64,000 nt of DNA from Anisodus tanguticus. Taxonomy: Eukaryota > Streptophyta > Magnoliopsida > Solanales > Solanaceae. Position numbers and translations under genes: made by a program. Within the stretch, counting starts at the first letter, position 1. Each line of letters opens with the position of its first letter. Shown here piece by piece: positions 24,540 through 37,121 of the stretch. The notes under the pieces are model-generated. The model searched no databases, had not been told where the DNA came from, and was given only the letters and a program-made list of their open reading frames with translations. Where the stretch lies: contig CM067559.1 in assembly GCA_034509755.1 (NCBI GenBank), forward strand, positions 12,506,501 through 12,570,500, written 5' to 3'.

Positions 24540-24637
24540 CATGAAGGGGATCAATTTATACTTTTTTTTGTAAAGGCCAAAATGAGTTACTTATGAGTTC
24601 CGAATTTTAGAACGTGACTTCAAATGCTACTCATTAA

Positions 24638-24822
24638 AAAAAAGATAGTTCGGTGCACTAAGCTCCCGCTATACGCGGGGTCCGAAAAAAGGACGGACCA
24701 TAAGGGTCTATTGTACAAAGTTTTATTTTATATTTCTGCAAGATACTGTGTCCACGGTTCGAACCCTTGACTTTCTGATCATATGACAATAATTTTACCA
24801 GTTACGGCAAGACTACCTTCCG
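24638..24822 (-). repeat. TS-type tRNA-derived SINE with 15-bp target duplication
   Basis: The minus strand shows box A-like CCGTAACTGGTAAAATT and box B-like GGGTTCGAACC, then GCAGAAAT, GTACAATAGACCCTTATGG, CGGACCCCGCG and a T-rich tail. This is the Solanaceae TS SINE layout. Perfect 15-bp flanks AATGCTACTCATTAA lie at 24623-24637 and 24823-24837, proving the boundaries. RNA polymerase III would start at the 24822 side. Confidence 0.88.
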
Positions 24823-25539
24823 AATGCTACTCATTAATTCAAAGTTTAATTTTTTGTACATATTTAATAATTTTATAATATCTATACAATCTTCGGATCA
24901 AAGTTACTAAATTTTGTCGAAGCCACGTGATATATGCTATCTCTGCACATCACGATTTTATAAAAGTGTTCATGCGATTCACGAGTTTGAACCGAATGAT
25001 CCTTTGCCGTGCTTGATTTAGAAATTAGACATCGTAAAATATAATTATGTCGAAAAAATAAATTCTAATTTATCTTGTCTAACTCTACCTATATTTTTTG
25101 GCACATACATCTACAGTTCAGTCATGAGAATTGATATTTTCCTAATTATACTAATTTCAATACATATAAAATTAAAGAGATAAATTGTTACTCCTAGTAT
25201 TTAAAGGTAAAATAGGCACTCCCTTAGTTAAAAGGTTCAGAATTGTTTGTCTATATATTTTGTTTCCACAATTTGAAACAATTTGGAGACTATTTTAAAT
25301 GAGTATTTCTTTATCAAACTACTTCATTATCTCAACTTCAAATCTGAAATATGAAATTTGAAGCTTGTAAAATAGTTTTTTAGAAGCTTTAAATTTTCTT
25401 TTTAAATTTAAACTCACAAATTCCAATTATATTTTCATGTCCAGATACAACTTCAACTTCTATACACTGATTTTAACTTAACTTTATATATACAATATCC
25501 ATCCATTTATGTTCAGACGATGTGTTTTGCTACTACTTT

Positions 25540-25655
25540 ATTTTGAGTCGAGGGTCTATCGGAAACAACATATGTACCTCAAGGTCTGCGTACACTCTAA
25601 TCTTCACAGATACTACTTGTGGAATTACAATGAGTATGTTATTATTGTTTAATGT
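25540..25655 (+). repeat. 3'-end fragment of an RTE-type LINE or RTE-derived SINE
   Basis: Contains GAGTCGAGGGTCTATCGGAA, GTCTGCGTACACTCTAATC, CTTGTGGAATTACAATGAGT and an ATGTTATTATTGTTT tail. The same 3' tail occurs, on the other strand, at the end of the RTE LINE (26425-26500). The fragment is 5'-truncated, as LINE-mobilised copies usually are. Confidence 0.65.
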
Positions 25656-26851
25656 TCAAACACCTACTTAAACCTTTTTTTTTTTAAAAATAACCCATCA
25701 CCATTAGGTTATGAGCCTATGGTGTGGGTGGTTTGACTTGACCCCTACCATGTTATATTGATAAGTAGCAAAAAAAAATTAAACCTACTTAAACCTAACA
25801 TACTACTACGCAGACATAAAATTTTAACAAAAACTTGTTAACCATGTGGAAAACAATCCCAGTTTCTATGTGTCATTTAAAAAATAATACTCCATGTAAC
25901 TTTGACTAAGTACACTCAAGATATTTTTAAATAGATAGGCAATCAGAACTAGGCATGTGTTTTATTTTTAAAATAAGTAAAATAACCTACGACGCGACCG
26001 CTTGAATCAGTCTTCACGTAGTCAAAAATCAAAACTTAAATTGCCTTCCTTATCCTCTCATTAAAATAACAGGTTGTTTAAAAAGAGGACAAAAACATCA
26101 GCATTGAATAAGATTCTATTAAATTAAATTTTCCTGTTTTCATGTTTTAATTAGCTATATAATGACGTAATTGGTAACTTGTTGTGATTATATTAATCCG
26201 CAAATGGTTTCTTATGGGAATAAATAATTGAATCACTGTTTTCTAGCACATCGTACAACGGCAAGACAAAAAATATCCATATAATTAAAAACTTGTCTTT
26301 TAACTATATATCGCGCCAAATGTAAATCAAATGAGTCTTGAAACGACATAGAACAGATACTGTGGTACTCACTAAGAATATAATATGTCAATTTACAATA
26401 TAAATATAATAATTAACCCCACATAACAACAACAACATATTCAATGAAATTCCACAACGTGGAGTCCGGGAAGGGTAGAGTGTACGCATGTAGGTAGAGC
26501 AGTTGTTTCCAAGAAACTCTCGGCTCAAGACAAAGCATAATCACAAGCAAAGCAAAACAAAACAAAACAAGAGAAACAGTCAGACTCAGACAAGAAATTA
26601 AAGCAGTATGAACATGCTGATAACAAAATCGAATACGTCATGGTAGCGCATTCTAACAAAAGGAATCAGTAGCTAACACAGCTAAATAAGACAAACAAAG
26701 TACACTAAAGAACACATAGCAACAGAAATCAAACTACAGGGGACTAGAAAATAATATTGCACCTATAAGTGTGATAGTGTAATCGGGTCTACAGTAATAA
26801 CACTACAACTATCATTTTGTAAGCGTAAGTAGGACTACGCTCGACTACCTA

Positions 26852-28460
26852 TTACCCTTCTACCCTAATTTGTGTCCTCCACAACCCTCTATCTAAGGTC
26901 ATGTCCTCAGTAAGTTGCACATACGTCATATCCCATCTAATCACCTCTCCCCAGTACTTCTTCGACCTACCTTTACCCCTCCTGAACCCGTCCATAGCCA
27001 ACCTCTCACACCTTCGCACTGGGAATCTGTGTCTCTTCTTCGCACATGCCCGAACCATCTCAACCTCGCTTCCCGCATCTTATCCTCCACCGAGGCCACT
27101 CCCACTTTGCCCCGAATATCATCATTTCTAAATTTCTCTCTCCTTGTATTCCCACACATCCATCTCAACATCCTCATTTCCGCAACTTTCATCTTTTATA
27201 TGTGCAAAGTTTTGACTGGCCAACACTCCGCCCCATACAACATAATCGGTCTAACCACCACATTCTAGAACTTGCCTTTAAGTTTTAGTGGCACATTTTT
27301 GTCACACAAAACTCCAGATGCGAGCCTTCATTTCATCCATCCTGCCCCAATACGATGTGTGACATCGTCATCAATCTCTCAATTCCCTTGGATAATAGAC
27401 CCTAGGTACTTAAAGCTTCCTTTTTTTGGAATGACCTGAGTACCAAGCCTCACCTCTACGCCTGTCTCAGGGTCGCTCCCGTTGTTGAACTTGCACTCCA
27501 AATTTTTGTCTTCGTCCTACTCAACCTAAACCATTTAAACTCCAGAGTCTGTCTCCGAACCTCCATCTTGGCGATCACTCTGATGCGAGTCTCATCAATT
27601 AAGACTATGTCATCTACGAATAACATACACCATGATACCTCCCTTTGGATTTGTCGCGTCAGTCCGTCTATCACCAAGGCAGATAGGAATGGGCTAAGTG
27701 TTGATCCCTGGTGCAACCCTATCATCACTAGGAAGTTCTCTAAGTCTCCTCCTACTGTCTGTACCCTAGTCTTGGCTCTATCATCCATATCCTTAATCGC
27801 AATAGTGTATGCCAAATGTACACATCTAACCTCCAAACATCTCTATAGAACCTTCCTAGGGACTTTGTCGTATGCCTTCTCGAGGTGGATGAAAACCATA
27901 TGTAAGTCTTTCTTTCTCTCCTTATACTGCTCCACCAATCTCCTAATAAGATGAAAGGCTTCAGTAGTCGAACGCCCTGATATGAATCCAAACTGGTTAT
28001 CGGAAATAGACACGCCTCTTCTCACCCTCATCTCCACGACCCTTTCCCAAACTTTCATAGTGTGGCTCATTATCTTGATACCCCTATAGTTGTTGCAACT
28101 CTGGATATCACATTTGTTCTTGTACAAAAGAATCATTGTAATCCACTTCCCTTCTTTGGATATTCTTGTCATCTTAAAAATGGCGTTAAACAACTCAGTC
28201 AGCCACTCCAAACCTGTCCTGCCTGCGCTCTTCCAAAATTTTACTAGGATCTCATCAGGCTTGGTCGCTCGTCCCCTATGCATCCTGCTAACAACACCCT
28301 TAACCTCCTCAACCTTAATGATTCTACAATACCCAAAATCCCGGTACCTACCAGAATGCTCCAGATCTTCCAGCACAATGACTTCATCTCCTTTTTCGTT
28401 CAAGCGTTTATGGAAGTAAGACTGCCACCTCTGCCTAATATGCGCTTCCTCCACCACTAC
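26852..28460 (-). pseudogene. RTE reverse transcriptase pseudogene
   Basis: The N-terminal part reads 'QRWQSYFHKRLNEKGD', then 'NNYRGIKIMSHTMKVWERVV' and 'QFGFISGRSTTEAFHLIRRL'. 'FIHLEKAYDKVPRKVL' is the motif A region; the usual Asp appears as His. 'GLHQGSTLSPFLSAL' follows, and the catalytic box reads 'MLFVDDIVLIDE'. A C-terminal domain with 'RWFGHVRRRD' ends near 26852. Pieces lie in at least three frames. The enzyme would reverse-transcribe its own mRNA at the nicked target. Confidence 0.82.
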
Positions 28461-28481
28461 TTTACCGTCTTATTCCTTGAT

Positions 28482-29820
28482 TCACCTCACGTGATCCAAG
28501 TCATGGGCCCTCCTCTCCCTTTCCTTGGATAATCTATACAACTTCTTATCCCCGCTTATCTCCTCTAATTCCACATACATGCGTTCAAAAGCCGTCGTTT
28601 TCTCCGCCATAACCACTAGTTTTGCCTCCTTCCTCGCCATCTTATACAATTCCCTATTTGTTGACTTCTCCACATTATCTTTGCTTTCTACCAATTTCGC
28701 ATACGCCGTTTTTTTTTCTTCCACCTTCTCTTGAATTTTACCATTCCACCACCAGTCCACTCGATGCCCACCACGATTACCCCGCGAGGCCCTTAGCATT
28801 TCTCTAGATACCTCCCGAATGCAACTGTCCATCCTGTCCCACATACCGATCGCATCCCCACTACTCCCCCAAGCCCCATTGGTCATCAATCTCTTCCCCA
28901 TCTCGTTTGCACTAGCCATGGTCAAACTTCCTAATTTGATTCTTAACCTGTCATCCACAACCCTCTTCATCTTCTTCATCTTGACCTCCAAATACATCAC
29001 CAAAAGCTTATGTCAGGTTGTAAGATCCTCATTCGGAATAACCTTGCAGTCTTTACAAAGACCTTTGTCAATCTTCCTAAGGAGCAAAAAGTCTATATGA
29101 GTCTTAGCCAGCGAACTACGGAAAGTCACTAATTGTTCCTCCTTCTTCAAGAACCTCGAATTGGCTATCACCATCCCACAAGATCTAGCGAACTCCAAAA
29201 GTGAGACAACTCCCCCGTTCCTGTCCCCGAGTCCAAAGCCTCTATGCACGTTGTCATAACCCCCCGAAAGTGACCCGATATGTCCACCGAAATACCCTCC
29301 TACAAATAACTTCTCAGTGGATGGTATACCTCCCACCACTTCATCCAAATCCTCCGAAAAACGTCTCTTCTCCTCCTAGTCCAAGCCCGCCTATGGCGCA
29401 TAAGCACTAATAATGTTCATAGTGAACCCTCCAACTACCAACTAAATCGCCATCATCCTGTCATTGACCCTCCTCACCTCTACCACCTGATCCCTTAACT
29501 CTCTGTGTACCAAAATACGTATCTCATTCCTATACTTCGACCTATCCGAGAACCATAACTTATACCCATCTACATCCTTAGCCTTTGGTCCTACCCATTT
29601 GGTCTCATGGACACATACTATATTAATCCTCCTCTTTTTAAGAATCTTAACTAGCTCTATGGACTTCCCCGTTAAAGTCCCAATATTCCAAGACCCTATT
29701 CTCAGCCTAGCATCTCTCTTATCCCACTTACCAACCCTAACCCTTGCCCCAGTCTCCGACCGAGAACATGACCCTAGTCTATCATCAGTTACCAAAGCCA
29801 GTAAAGTAAATATAAAATAA
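28482..29820 (-). pseudogene. RTE endonuclease and linker pseudogene
   Basis: Endonuclease text 'LRIGSWNIGTLTGKSIELVK' and 'RRINIVCVHETKWVGPKAKD' (the conserved Asn and Glu regions) lies at 29795-29600. 'FVGGYFGGHIGS' (GDFNGHVG in active copies) and 'THIDFLLLRK' follow at 29310-29080. A Lys/Glu-rich linker (29003-28482) carries 'WWWNGKIQEKVEEKKTAY'. A stop-containing gap near 29350-29440 and a frameshift near 29010 break it. Confidence 0.78.
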
Positions 29821-30165
29821 TAAACTACTCAAACGTTTACCCTAAAACAGGAAGGGATCAAAGTGCAAGCACAAGTTAACAAGAATCTAGAGGCAAGTAA
29901 AATCACTACGCCAAGAATGCTATAACTAAAGACAAGAAGCGGCAAAATTTAACAACAATATTAAGGAGAAAGAATGGATACGGGAAACCGGAGGTACCAA
30001 ATCCAGTTGAATCGAACTTGTTTGTCGGCAAAAATCATTGTTCACTGGTATTGTACACCGACATTGTTCACCGATACTGTTCACCGGCACCGAAAATACT
30101 GTTTACTTGAGTTTTTATCAAAAATTCGAATACTTGCGTGGATCGTCGCCGCCGGTGAGTGATAT

Positions 30166-30553
30166 ACATTTCAAATATTGTCTTATGATTGATTAAAGAA
30201 TACAGTAACTTCTAGGAAGTAGTAATAAATATATAATAAGGGCACGTGGAATTAGTGCAAAATGGCACGTAAAATTTACAAGATATCTATAATCTAATTA
30301 ATTGTCATATGAATAAATATACTCATATGACTCCCCAAAACACTGAGATTAAGAACTTCAATCATTTTTATTTGTTTGATTCACGTCTAATCATTCCGAG
30401 GATATCACTTGCAATTAAGACATCTAACTTATGAGTGATTTCAGTTATTGAATTTTTAAGGTTTTATTTTGAATTATATGAGAGAATGTTAAAACATCAA
30501 AAATGTTTGTTTCCAAACGGTAATGGTAACACATACAATGAAACATAGTAGTG
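30166..30553. other. Spacer, nothing recognised
   Basis: AT-rich DNA between the LINE and the next Copia element, without ORF or repeat signatures. Confidence 0.5.
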
Positions 30554-30558
30554 AATAC

Positions 30559-30730
30559 TGTAGGATTTTTTTTTCTTCCTTTATTCATTAATGATGTACA
30601 ATATATATAGTGTTACAGAAATATTTACTTTGCTACCAACTAGGTAAGTAAGCAATCCTAATTACAAGAGAAATCTAATCTACCTAATATATGAGATGTA
30701 CAATTATAAATGTAATCTAATTCTATTACA
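30559..30730 (-). repeat. 3' LTR of the short-LTR Copia element
   Basis: TGTAGGATTT to TCTATTACA; matches 35038-35205 apart from scattered changes and a TAAG insertion near 30646. Confidence 0.87.
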
Positions 30731-33700
30731 TCCCCGCAGTCGAAGCGGGAGGTCGGCGTATGCTGAGACTGTCCCAAAAGTCTTCAAATAAAACCAGCGG
30801 AAGACCTTTTGTAAAGATGTCGGCAATCTGATAACATGACGGGACATGTAAGACACGTACTTATCCACGAGCAACCTTTTCGCGAACAAAGTGAATATCC
30901 AGCTCAATATATTTAGTGTGTTTGTGGTGAACTGTATTCCATGAGAGCTAAATTGCACTAACATTATCACAATAAACCAATATCGCCTTCGGAACCGTAC
31001 AGTGGAGCTCTAAAAAAAGGTTCCGTAGCCAACAAGATTCAGACTCCACATTGGCAACTCCTCGGTATTCTTCTTCGGCACTTGATCTAGACAAAGTTGA
31101 TTGCGTCTGATATCCGGACAACCACCCCATTCGGCATCTGTGTATGAAATAAGAGTGGTTACCGAAGATGGATATATATATCCAAGACATGATCAAGAGT
31201 ACCCTGAATATAATGCATAATGCGTTTGAGAGCATGCATGTGATCCTTCATTGGGTTATGCATGAATAGACAAATATGTTGCACAACATAAGAGATGTCG
31301 GGCTTCGTGAATGTGAGATACTGCAGGGCCCTTGCAAGGCTGCGGTAGTGTGATGGATCGGTGTATGGCTTGCTGGATGAAGCACTCAACTTCAGTTTAG
31401 TATCAACCGGAGTGGTGGACGGTCTACACGATGACATGTCAGCTCATTCAACAATCTCTGTTGCATACTTCTTTTGGGTAAAAAATAAACCACCTGCATG
31501 ACGTGTCACAACTATCCCCAAGAAGTAACTCAATGGCCCTAGATCCTCCATTGCAAACTCAGAGCCAAGCAGTGACATAATAGACTTACGAAGAGTATCA
31601 GATGAGGAAATTAATATAATATCATTCACATACAAAAGAATGTAAGGGATATCATTACCCTGATGGTAGATGAATAGAGAATGATCAGACCTGCTGTTAG
31701 AAAACCCAATATGTGAAACATAATCTGCAAACCTCTTGTACCAGGCTCTATGAGTTTGTTTGAGCCCATATAATAATTTCTTCAACAGGCACACATGATG
31801 CGAATAAGTAGGGTCTCTGTACCCCATGGGTTGATACATGTGCATTGTTTCATTGAGGTCTTCATGCAGGAAGACATTTTTTACATCAAGCTGATGAAAC
31901 GGTCAAGCCTTTGAAAGAGCCAGACTGAGGACCGTTCTGATAGTTGTCAGTTTGACCACTGGATTGAAAGTCTCACCGCAATCCACACCATCCTGTTGAA
32001 TCTTTCCATCACCTACAAGATGGGCTTTGTGCCTCTCAAATATACCATCAGATTTTTCTTTATGACTAAAAATCCACATAGACCGAATCACATTAACATC
32101 AGGGGGACGGGGCACCAAATCCCACATCCTATTATTAATAAGAGCATTAAATTGATCATCCATATCCATTTTCCAATTCGGGTCATTAAGGGCAGACATA
32201 AGAGTACGAGGCAACAATGACTTGGAAACATGGGTGTGAAAATCGTAAAATTTATTTGGCTTAAAAATCCCATATTTTACGAGTAACAGGTCGTTGGGCC
32301 AAAATTGGAGTTGGGCCAGGCAGTAGGCTTGCGAGTAGTGGGCTAATTGAGCCAGAAGCTGGGCCGAGACCCAGCGAACTGCCAGCCACTAGGCCTCGCG
32401 ACAATGGGCTGCCAACGAGAGACTCAGCTGGGCCAGCAGCCGATGAGCTCGGTGATTGGGCCGAGACATCGGGAAACATGGGGCCTGTTTGGGAGGCTAA
32501 TTTATGGATTAAATATATGGGTATGCTATCGTCAAGAAATTCATAGGTAGGAGGTCCGGAACAATGTAATTTGGTAAAAGGGAAAAAAATTTCATCAAAA
32601 ATTACGTGACGACTTACGATGATTTTATTAGGGGATACGTCGAAACATCTGTAACCATGATGATTTGACGGATATCCCAAAAAAACACAGATTTGACCGG
32701 GATTGAAGTTTATTAATGGTAGTAAAAGGAAAGAGGGTAGCATTAGCACCCAAAAACCTGTAAATGAAAATATGATGAGTCCCTTAGGTATAAAATTTTG
32801 AGTGGGGAATGGTAGGCTACTTGTTTTTTCGGAAGTATGTTCAACAGATATGTTGCCATTTGTAATGCATGATGCCAAAAGGATGGTGGTAGAGAGGCAT
32901 GGGCAAGTAAAGTTCTAACAATATTCTTAATCGTTTGATTTTTTTTTTCCTGTTTTTCCATTTTGAGATGATGTATGTGGACACGAGAGACGAAACGACA
33001 AACCATTAGTTTTGTAAAAATTCCAAAAAGGCCCATTATCAAATTCTCTATCATTATCACACTGAATATTTTTAATGTCTCATTCAAATTGAGTGCGGAT
33101 GTATACTCTAAAGGATAAAAATTGTGGAAAAAACTTGTGACTTTTTAGAGAAAGGAAATGTCCACAAAATATTAGAGTAGTCATCCAACAACAGAAGATA
33201 ATATCGGTGGCCCGAAGAGCTCAAAACTGGAGATGTCCAAATATCACTATGAATAATATCAAAGGGCATAATAGTACGAGAATTAGAAGCAACAAAAGGC
33301 AACTTAACATGTTTTCCAGGAGAACAAGAGCGACAAATATGAGAACTACGAGGTCTAATACACACAATAAATTTATTTTGTTTAAGAGAAGCAAAAACAT
33401 GTGCTCCCGAATGACCTAAACGTTCATGCCATAAAGAAGGAGCTAAAGCTACAAAAGTGAATGGTAATTTGCCTTGATGTGTGGTTGTGGTGATTGGATA
33501 AAGCTCGCCCCAACTATCACACCTCATTAAACGCATTCCCATATGAAAATCCTTCACAGAAAACTCAAAAAGATCAAATTCAACAGAAATTCAATTATTA
33601 ATCGTAATATTTCTAACTGAAATCAAAATTTTAATTTATTTAGGTGTGTGAAGGAAATTTTTCAAAAATTAACGATGGGTTCGGAGGAGACAAGTTTGTA

Positions 33701-33900
33701 GTATCATAATCATGAATTGGAATTGAATGACGATTTTTGATAATTATACCACGATTATTGCTCAAATTAAAATAGGATGAGTGATTAACTTGTGAGGACG
33801 TCATATGAGATGTTTCACCGGTGTCCATATACCAATTTGCGTCAGACGGAGTAAGCCCAAGAGTGTGCATCGCGGCCTTGATATCTGTTGGGGTCGCCAC
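30731..33900 (-). pseudogene. Copia pol pseudogene with protease, integrase, reverse transcriptase, RNase H
   Basis: Protease text 'NWYMDTGETSHMTSS' at about 33800-33840 keeps the Asp-Thr-Gly triad. Pre-integrase 'WHERLGHSGAHVFASLKQNK' and integrase 'FDIIHSDIWTSPVLSSSGHR' with 'LLDDYSNILWTFPFSKKSQ' follow. Reverse transcriptase starts 'DPNWKMDMDDQFNALINN' and includes 'VNVIRSMWIFSHKEKSDG'. Its catalytic box is 'LLYVNDIILISSS', so the second Asp is replaced by Asn and the enzyme would be dead even without frame breaks. RNase H text 'STLSRSSAEEEYRGVANVES' and 'VYCDNVSAI' is readable. A TGA after 'TEIVE' (about 31443) sits at the same codon as in the element at 4569-9080. Confidence 0.85.
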
Positions 33901-34008
33901 TACCGAGTGGGCATGCTGCCACTTGCTCGGCAGTGGTCCGAGAATTCCAACCCCTTGTTGTTGGGCCTGCTGGCTGTTGGTCCATTGTGCTTGGGCTGCT
34001 GGCCTGAC

Positions 34009-34912
34009 CTAATTTCCCGTGGGTAATGGGCACGGAGGCACGGTCCAGGGCCACTGCCAGACCCACGGTACCGGCCTACTGGGATGGCGGCTGCCACTGG
34101 GTTGGCTGTTGCTGCTGGCCGCCACCTCCTCCGCAGTGGTTTCCACCGCCTTTTCTACCATCGCAGCCAGCACCGCATTTTTTGCTTCCGTTACCGCCGT
34201 TTCGATCCTTCTGGCCACGATTTGGCCACAAATTTTCAAATTGTGATGAACTCTCATCGGACGGAGCGGCAACCAAGGCAGAATTTAACACGGTGGCTAT
34301 CTTTTTGGCAAAACCCGCTTCTTTGAGGATGAGCATCGAACGGGCTTGGTAGAATGGCAGAAAAGGATTGCTTTGGTGGATGAGCGTACCTACTCCACTA
34401 TATGTGTCAGTAAGGCCGACAACTATTTGTAACACGAGTCGATTGTTAGTTACCTGCGTCCCGATGTTCTTGAGTTGGTCTGACATAACCTTGAGTCGTT
34501 GACAATATGCAGACGCATTGGGAAAATTTGCCATATTAGTGGTGGAAAATTCATGCTCAGGTGTGACGGCCCTGGAATTTTTATTGTCTTGGAATATGTC
34601 ACGTAAACATTCCCAAGCTTCCATAGCCGTGTAATCGGGCTCAAGAATAGTATGTAGTAAATCACTCGATATTGTGGTGTAGATCTACTGGAGGACCGTT
34701 GCATCAAAGGTCAACCATAATTCTTTCTCATCATCGGTCTTCGACACCTTATCCTTGCCTTTTTCGATGGAATTATGTGATGGATAACCCGGTGTGAGCG
34801 ATAATGGATTTTAAAGAGTTCTGCCCATGTCGCATAATGGACGTTTTCCATCTCAAGAGTGATGAAGATATGAGATTTGATGTTGGAGACAGCTAGGGTT
34901 GGGTGAAAATTG
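34009..34912 (-). pseudogene. Copia gag pseudogene (UBN2-type)
   Basis: Conserved text: 'AWECLRDIFQDNKNSRAV', 'NASAYCQRLKVMSDQLKNIG', 'NNRLVLQIVVGLTDTYSGV' and 'LPFYQARSMLILKEAGFAKK'. The C-terminus turns into Asn/Gly/Lys-rich and Gly/Gln-rich sequence without a CCHC knuckle. The N-terminal third is shifted in frame near 34630-34700. Homologous, part by part, to the gag pieces at 7740-8701 and 23606-24355. Confidence 0.77.
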
Positions 34913-35024
34913 GATTTTGAGTCAGTGGTTGTCGGACGGAGAAGGGAAGTCGGTAGCGCAAGGAAAGGGGGCGGGGGGCGACGGGTTTGAGATAGAAAAT
35001 TTTAGGGTTTAGGATCTTTCCCTA

Positions 35025-35037
35025 GAATCTGATACCA
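35025..35037 (-). other. tRNA-Met primer-binding site
   Basis: TGGTATCAGATTC on the minus strand, directly at the inner LTR edge; the first 10 bases fit initiator tRNA-Met. Confidence 0.85.
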
Positions 35038-35205
35038 TGTAGGAAATATTTTTCCTTGCCTTTATTCATTCATGATGTACAATATATATAGTGTTACAAA
35101 AATATTTATTCTGCTACAAACTAGGTAGCAATCCTAATTACAAGAGAAATCTAATTTTACTTAATATAGGAGATGTATAATTATAAATGCAATCTAATTC
35201 TATTA
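35038..35205 (-). repeat. 5' LTR of the short-LTR Copia element
   Basis: Starts TGTAGGAAAT. Its last two bases (CA) are missing before the duplicated target AATAT. Confidence 0.85.
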
Positions 35206-35210
35206 AATAT

Positions 35211-35648
35211 TTTACATTTTATGACCACTAAATCTATCTATGGGTCATTATCTCTCTCTTCTTTTTTTCATCATATGAAATATTGGTTAGTCGGTAAGAG
35301 TTTAAATAAATGTCATTTTGTACCGCAAATGGGATTAATGTTGGAGTGCAGAAATCACAAGCATCACGAGATGAAGTTCAGTTTATTATACACCGTCATA
35401 CACTTGGCTGCAATTTTGCTTCTTTACAACTTCTTATCATCATTTGAACTCTCATACATACCTATTTATACTAGGCATTTCTATCAAATCAACTCAATTT
35501 TATGATTAATTGATTATTTTATACTCATAGAGTCTGATGAGCTATGCCGAACACCTCGAATAATTTCACGGAATATATGCCACCTCCCATCAACAATAGA
35601 TACCGATAACTTTATCCATTAAGACTAAAATAAATGGAAGGAATCACT
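35211..35648. other. Spacer, no supported gene
   Basis: A plus-strand open frame of 110 codons spans 35173-35505, but it begins inside the neighbouring LTR and has no recognisable domain, so it is not called. Confidence 0.5.
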
Positions 35649-37109
35649 TGTTGGTACTCTATTGTACTTTATAAAGCAGTACGGGAAAGTAAGTAACTAA
35701 TACAAATGTTCGAAAGGATACATAAATGGTCAATCTTTAAAACTGCCGCAAGCTCGTTGTGTCTTGAATCTTGATAACCTTGCAAGGCCAATGTTGAGAA
35801 CTGTCGCAGGCTTGTTGTGTCTTGAATTTTGATATCCTGAAATCAAGAAATAACTAAATCTGGATGGTTACAACGTTGTGTGTTGACTCGAGGGATTGCC
35901 CTCTGTCCTTAAGACAAGATTGCCCCGTATATATGCTTTTACGTTAGCGGGCAATAGTCTCCCAAGATAAAACAACACTTTAATCTCAACGCTACAAAGC
36001 CAATAGGTTGAGCCTGGCAAAGAAAACAAATATGACTCGACTTGCTGAAGATATGGAATAGGAAGGAAGCGTTTCTCTTTACTCTTCTCTTTTGTCTCTG
36101 TGTATATAGTGTGTCTCTATAGTGTATATCTTGTGTATATGAGAGGGTTTGGTCACTATTTTTCACACAGTTTTACTCACTGTTTTGTGCTATTTTGGTG
36201 ACCGTTTTTCAATCTATTTTTCGTGGTTTTCCAGTCATCTTTGCAGTGTATTTCTTCCACTGAATTGAGCCAAAGAAGACTCAATATATAGCATGGAGGA
36301 GGGGTTGTCCAACTACCAAAAACAAAGCTGTTAATGGCCATTAGAAGGGCATTAAACAGCCAAGTAATGGCTGTTAAAGGCCATTGATGAAGGCTGCCCA
36401 ACTGCCCAAGTAATGGATTGTTAATGGAGGAGTTAATCAGCCAATTAATGGCTGGTTAATACTCCAGAAAATAGTCCAACGGTAGGCAGAAAGCTTTCCA
36501 GAAACTCTAGGGACCAAACTGTAAATATTGAAACTTCTGGGACCAAACTGTACATATGAAAGAATTCAGGTCCAAACTGTACATATGAAACTGCAAGGAT
36601 CAAAATATACATTTGTCAGAGTTCTCTGGTCCAAAAAGATAATATCAGAAAGTCCCTACAGCCCACGACCCGAGAACCCGAGAACCCGAGAACACGAGAA
36701 CCCGGAACTCGAAACCGGACCGGACGGGCGGGCCATGGCGGCGTGCGTGTGGGCTTAGCCTTTAACCCAAGCACATCTAGGTCTTCCCTCCTTTAAACAC
36801 ATGGTATACCCCTTGGGGTCCCAAACCCTTTACCAATTTGAGACTTATATAGAGAGCAATTCTTCATATTCCCACCGATGTGGTAGATTTATCCCATATC
36901 ACATTTACATGCCTGAAACACCTTATTTCGTGGACCAATATCTCTTTCATTTCTCAATGAAATTTGACGATTCTTGGCCCTACGGTCATCTACTCAGTTC
37001 GTAGATCATGCATGTGTAAAGAGACAAGGTCTCCAACATGTGGAACACTAGTGTTTAATTCATCAAAGATGGGTGGACGCATCTCCCCACCAAAGGCAAA
37101 TTTCCAACA
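35649..37109 (-). repeat. 3' LTR of the tandem Copia array
   Basis: 1461 bp on the plus strand from TGTTGGTACTC to TTCCAACA, giving TGTTGG...CCAACA ends. Followed inside by ATCCCCTCTAT, the complement of the polypurine tract. A GC-rich patch with repeated GAGAACCC (36670-36735) and a long run of short repeats lie in the middle. Confidence 0.8.
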
Positions 37110-37121
37110 ATCCCCTCTATG
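37110..37121 (-). other. Polypurine tract of the tandem array
   Basis: ATAGAGGGGATT on the minus strand sits against the LTR start TGTTGGAAATTTGCC. The same tract is at 42420-42431 beside the middle LTR. Confidence 0.72.

Larger units (their letters stand above)
26425..30165 (-). mobile_element. RTE-clade LINE, nearly full length, degenerate
   Basis: Reading the minus strand, an apurinic-type endonuclease (29795 downwards) is followed by a linker and a reverse transcriptase, with a 3' end ATATGTTGTTGTTGTTAT (26425-26440 region) typical of RTE elements, which end in short TTG repeats instead of poly(A). No LTR is present. The 5' limit is a guess based on repeated CACCG/TGTTCAC text at 30040-30090. 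Many frameshifts and stops show it is inactive. Confidence 0.82.
30559..35205 (-). mobile_element. Complete but inactive short-LTR Copia element
   Basis: LTRs of about 172 bp (30559-30730) and 168 bp (35038-35205) start TGTAGGA on the plus strand. The target duplication is AATAC (30554-30558) and AATAT (35206-35210). The right LTR lacks its final CA. A primer site and a purine tract (complement TCCCCGCAGTCGAAGCGGG) are both present. It is the best preserved of the three related minus-strand elements and still shows gag, protease, integrase, reverse transcriptase and RNase H in order. Confidence 0.88.
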
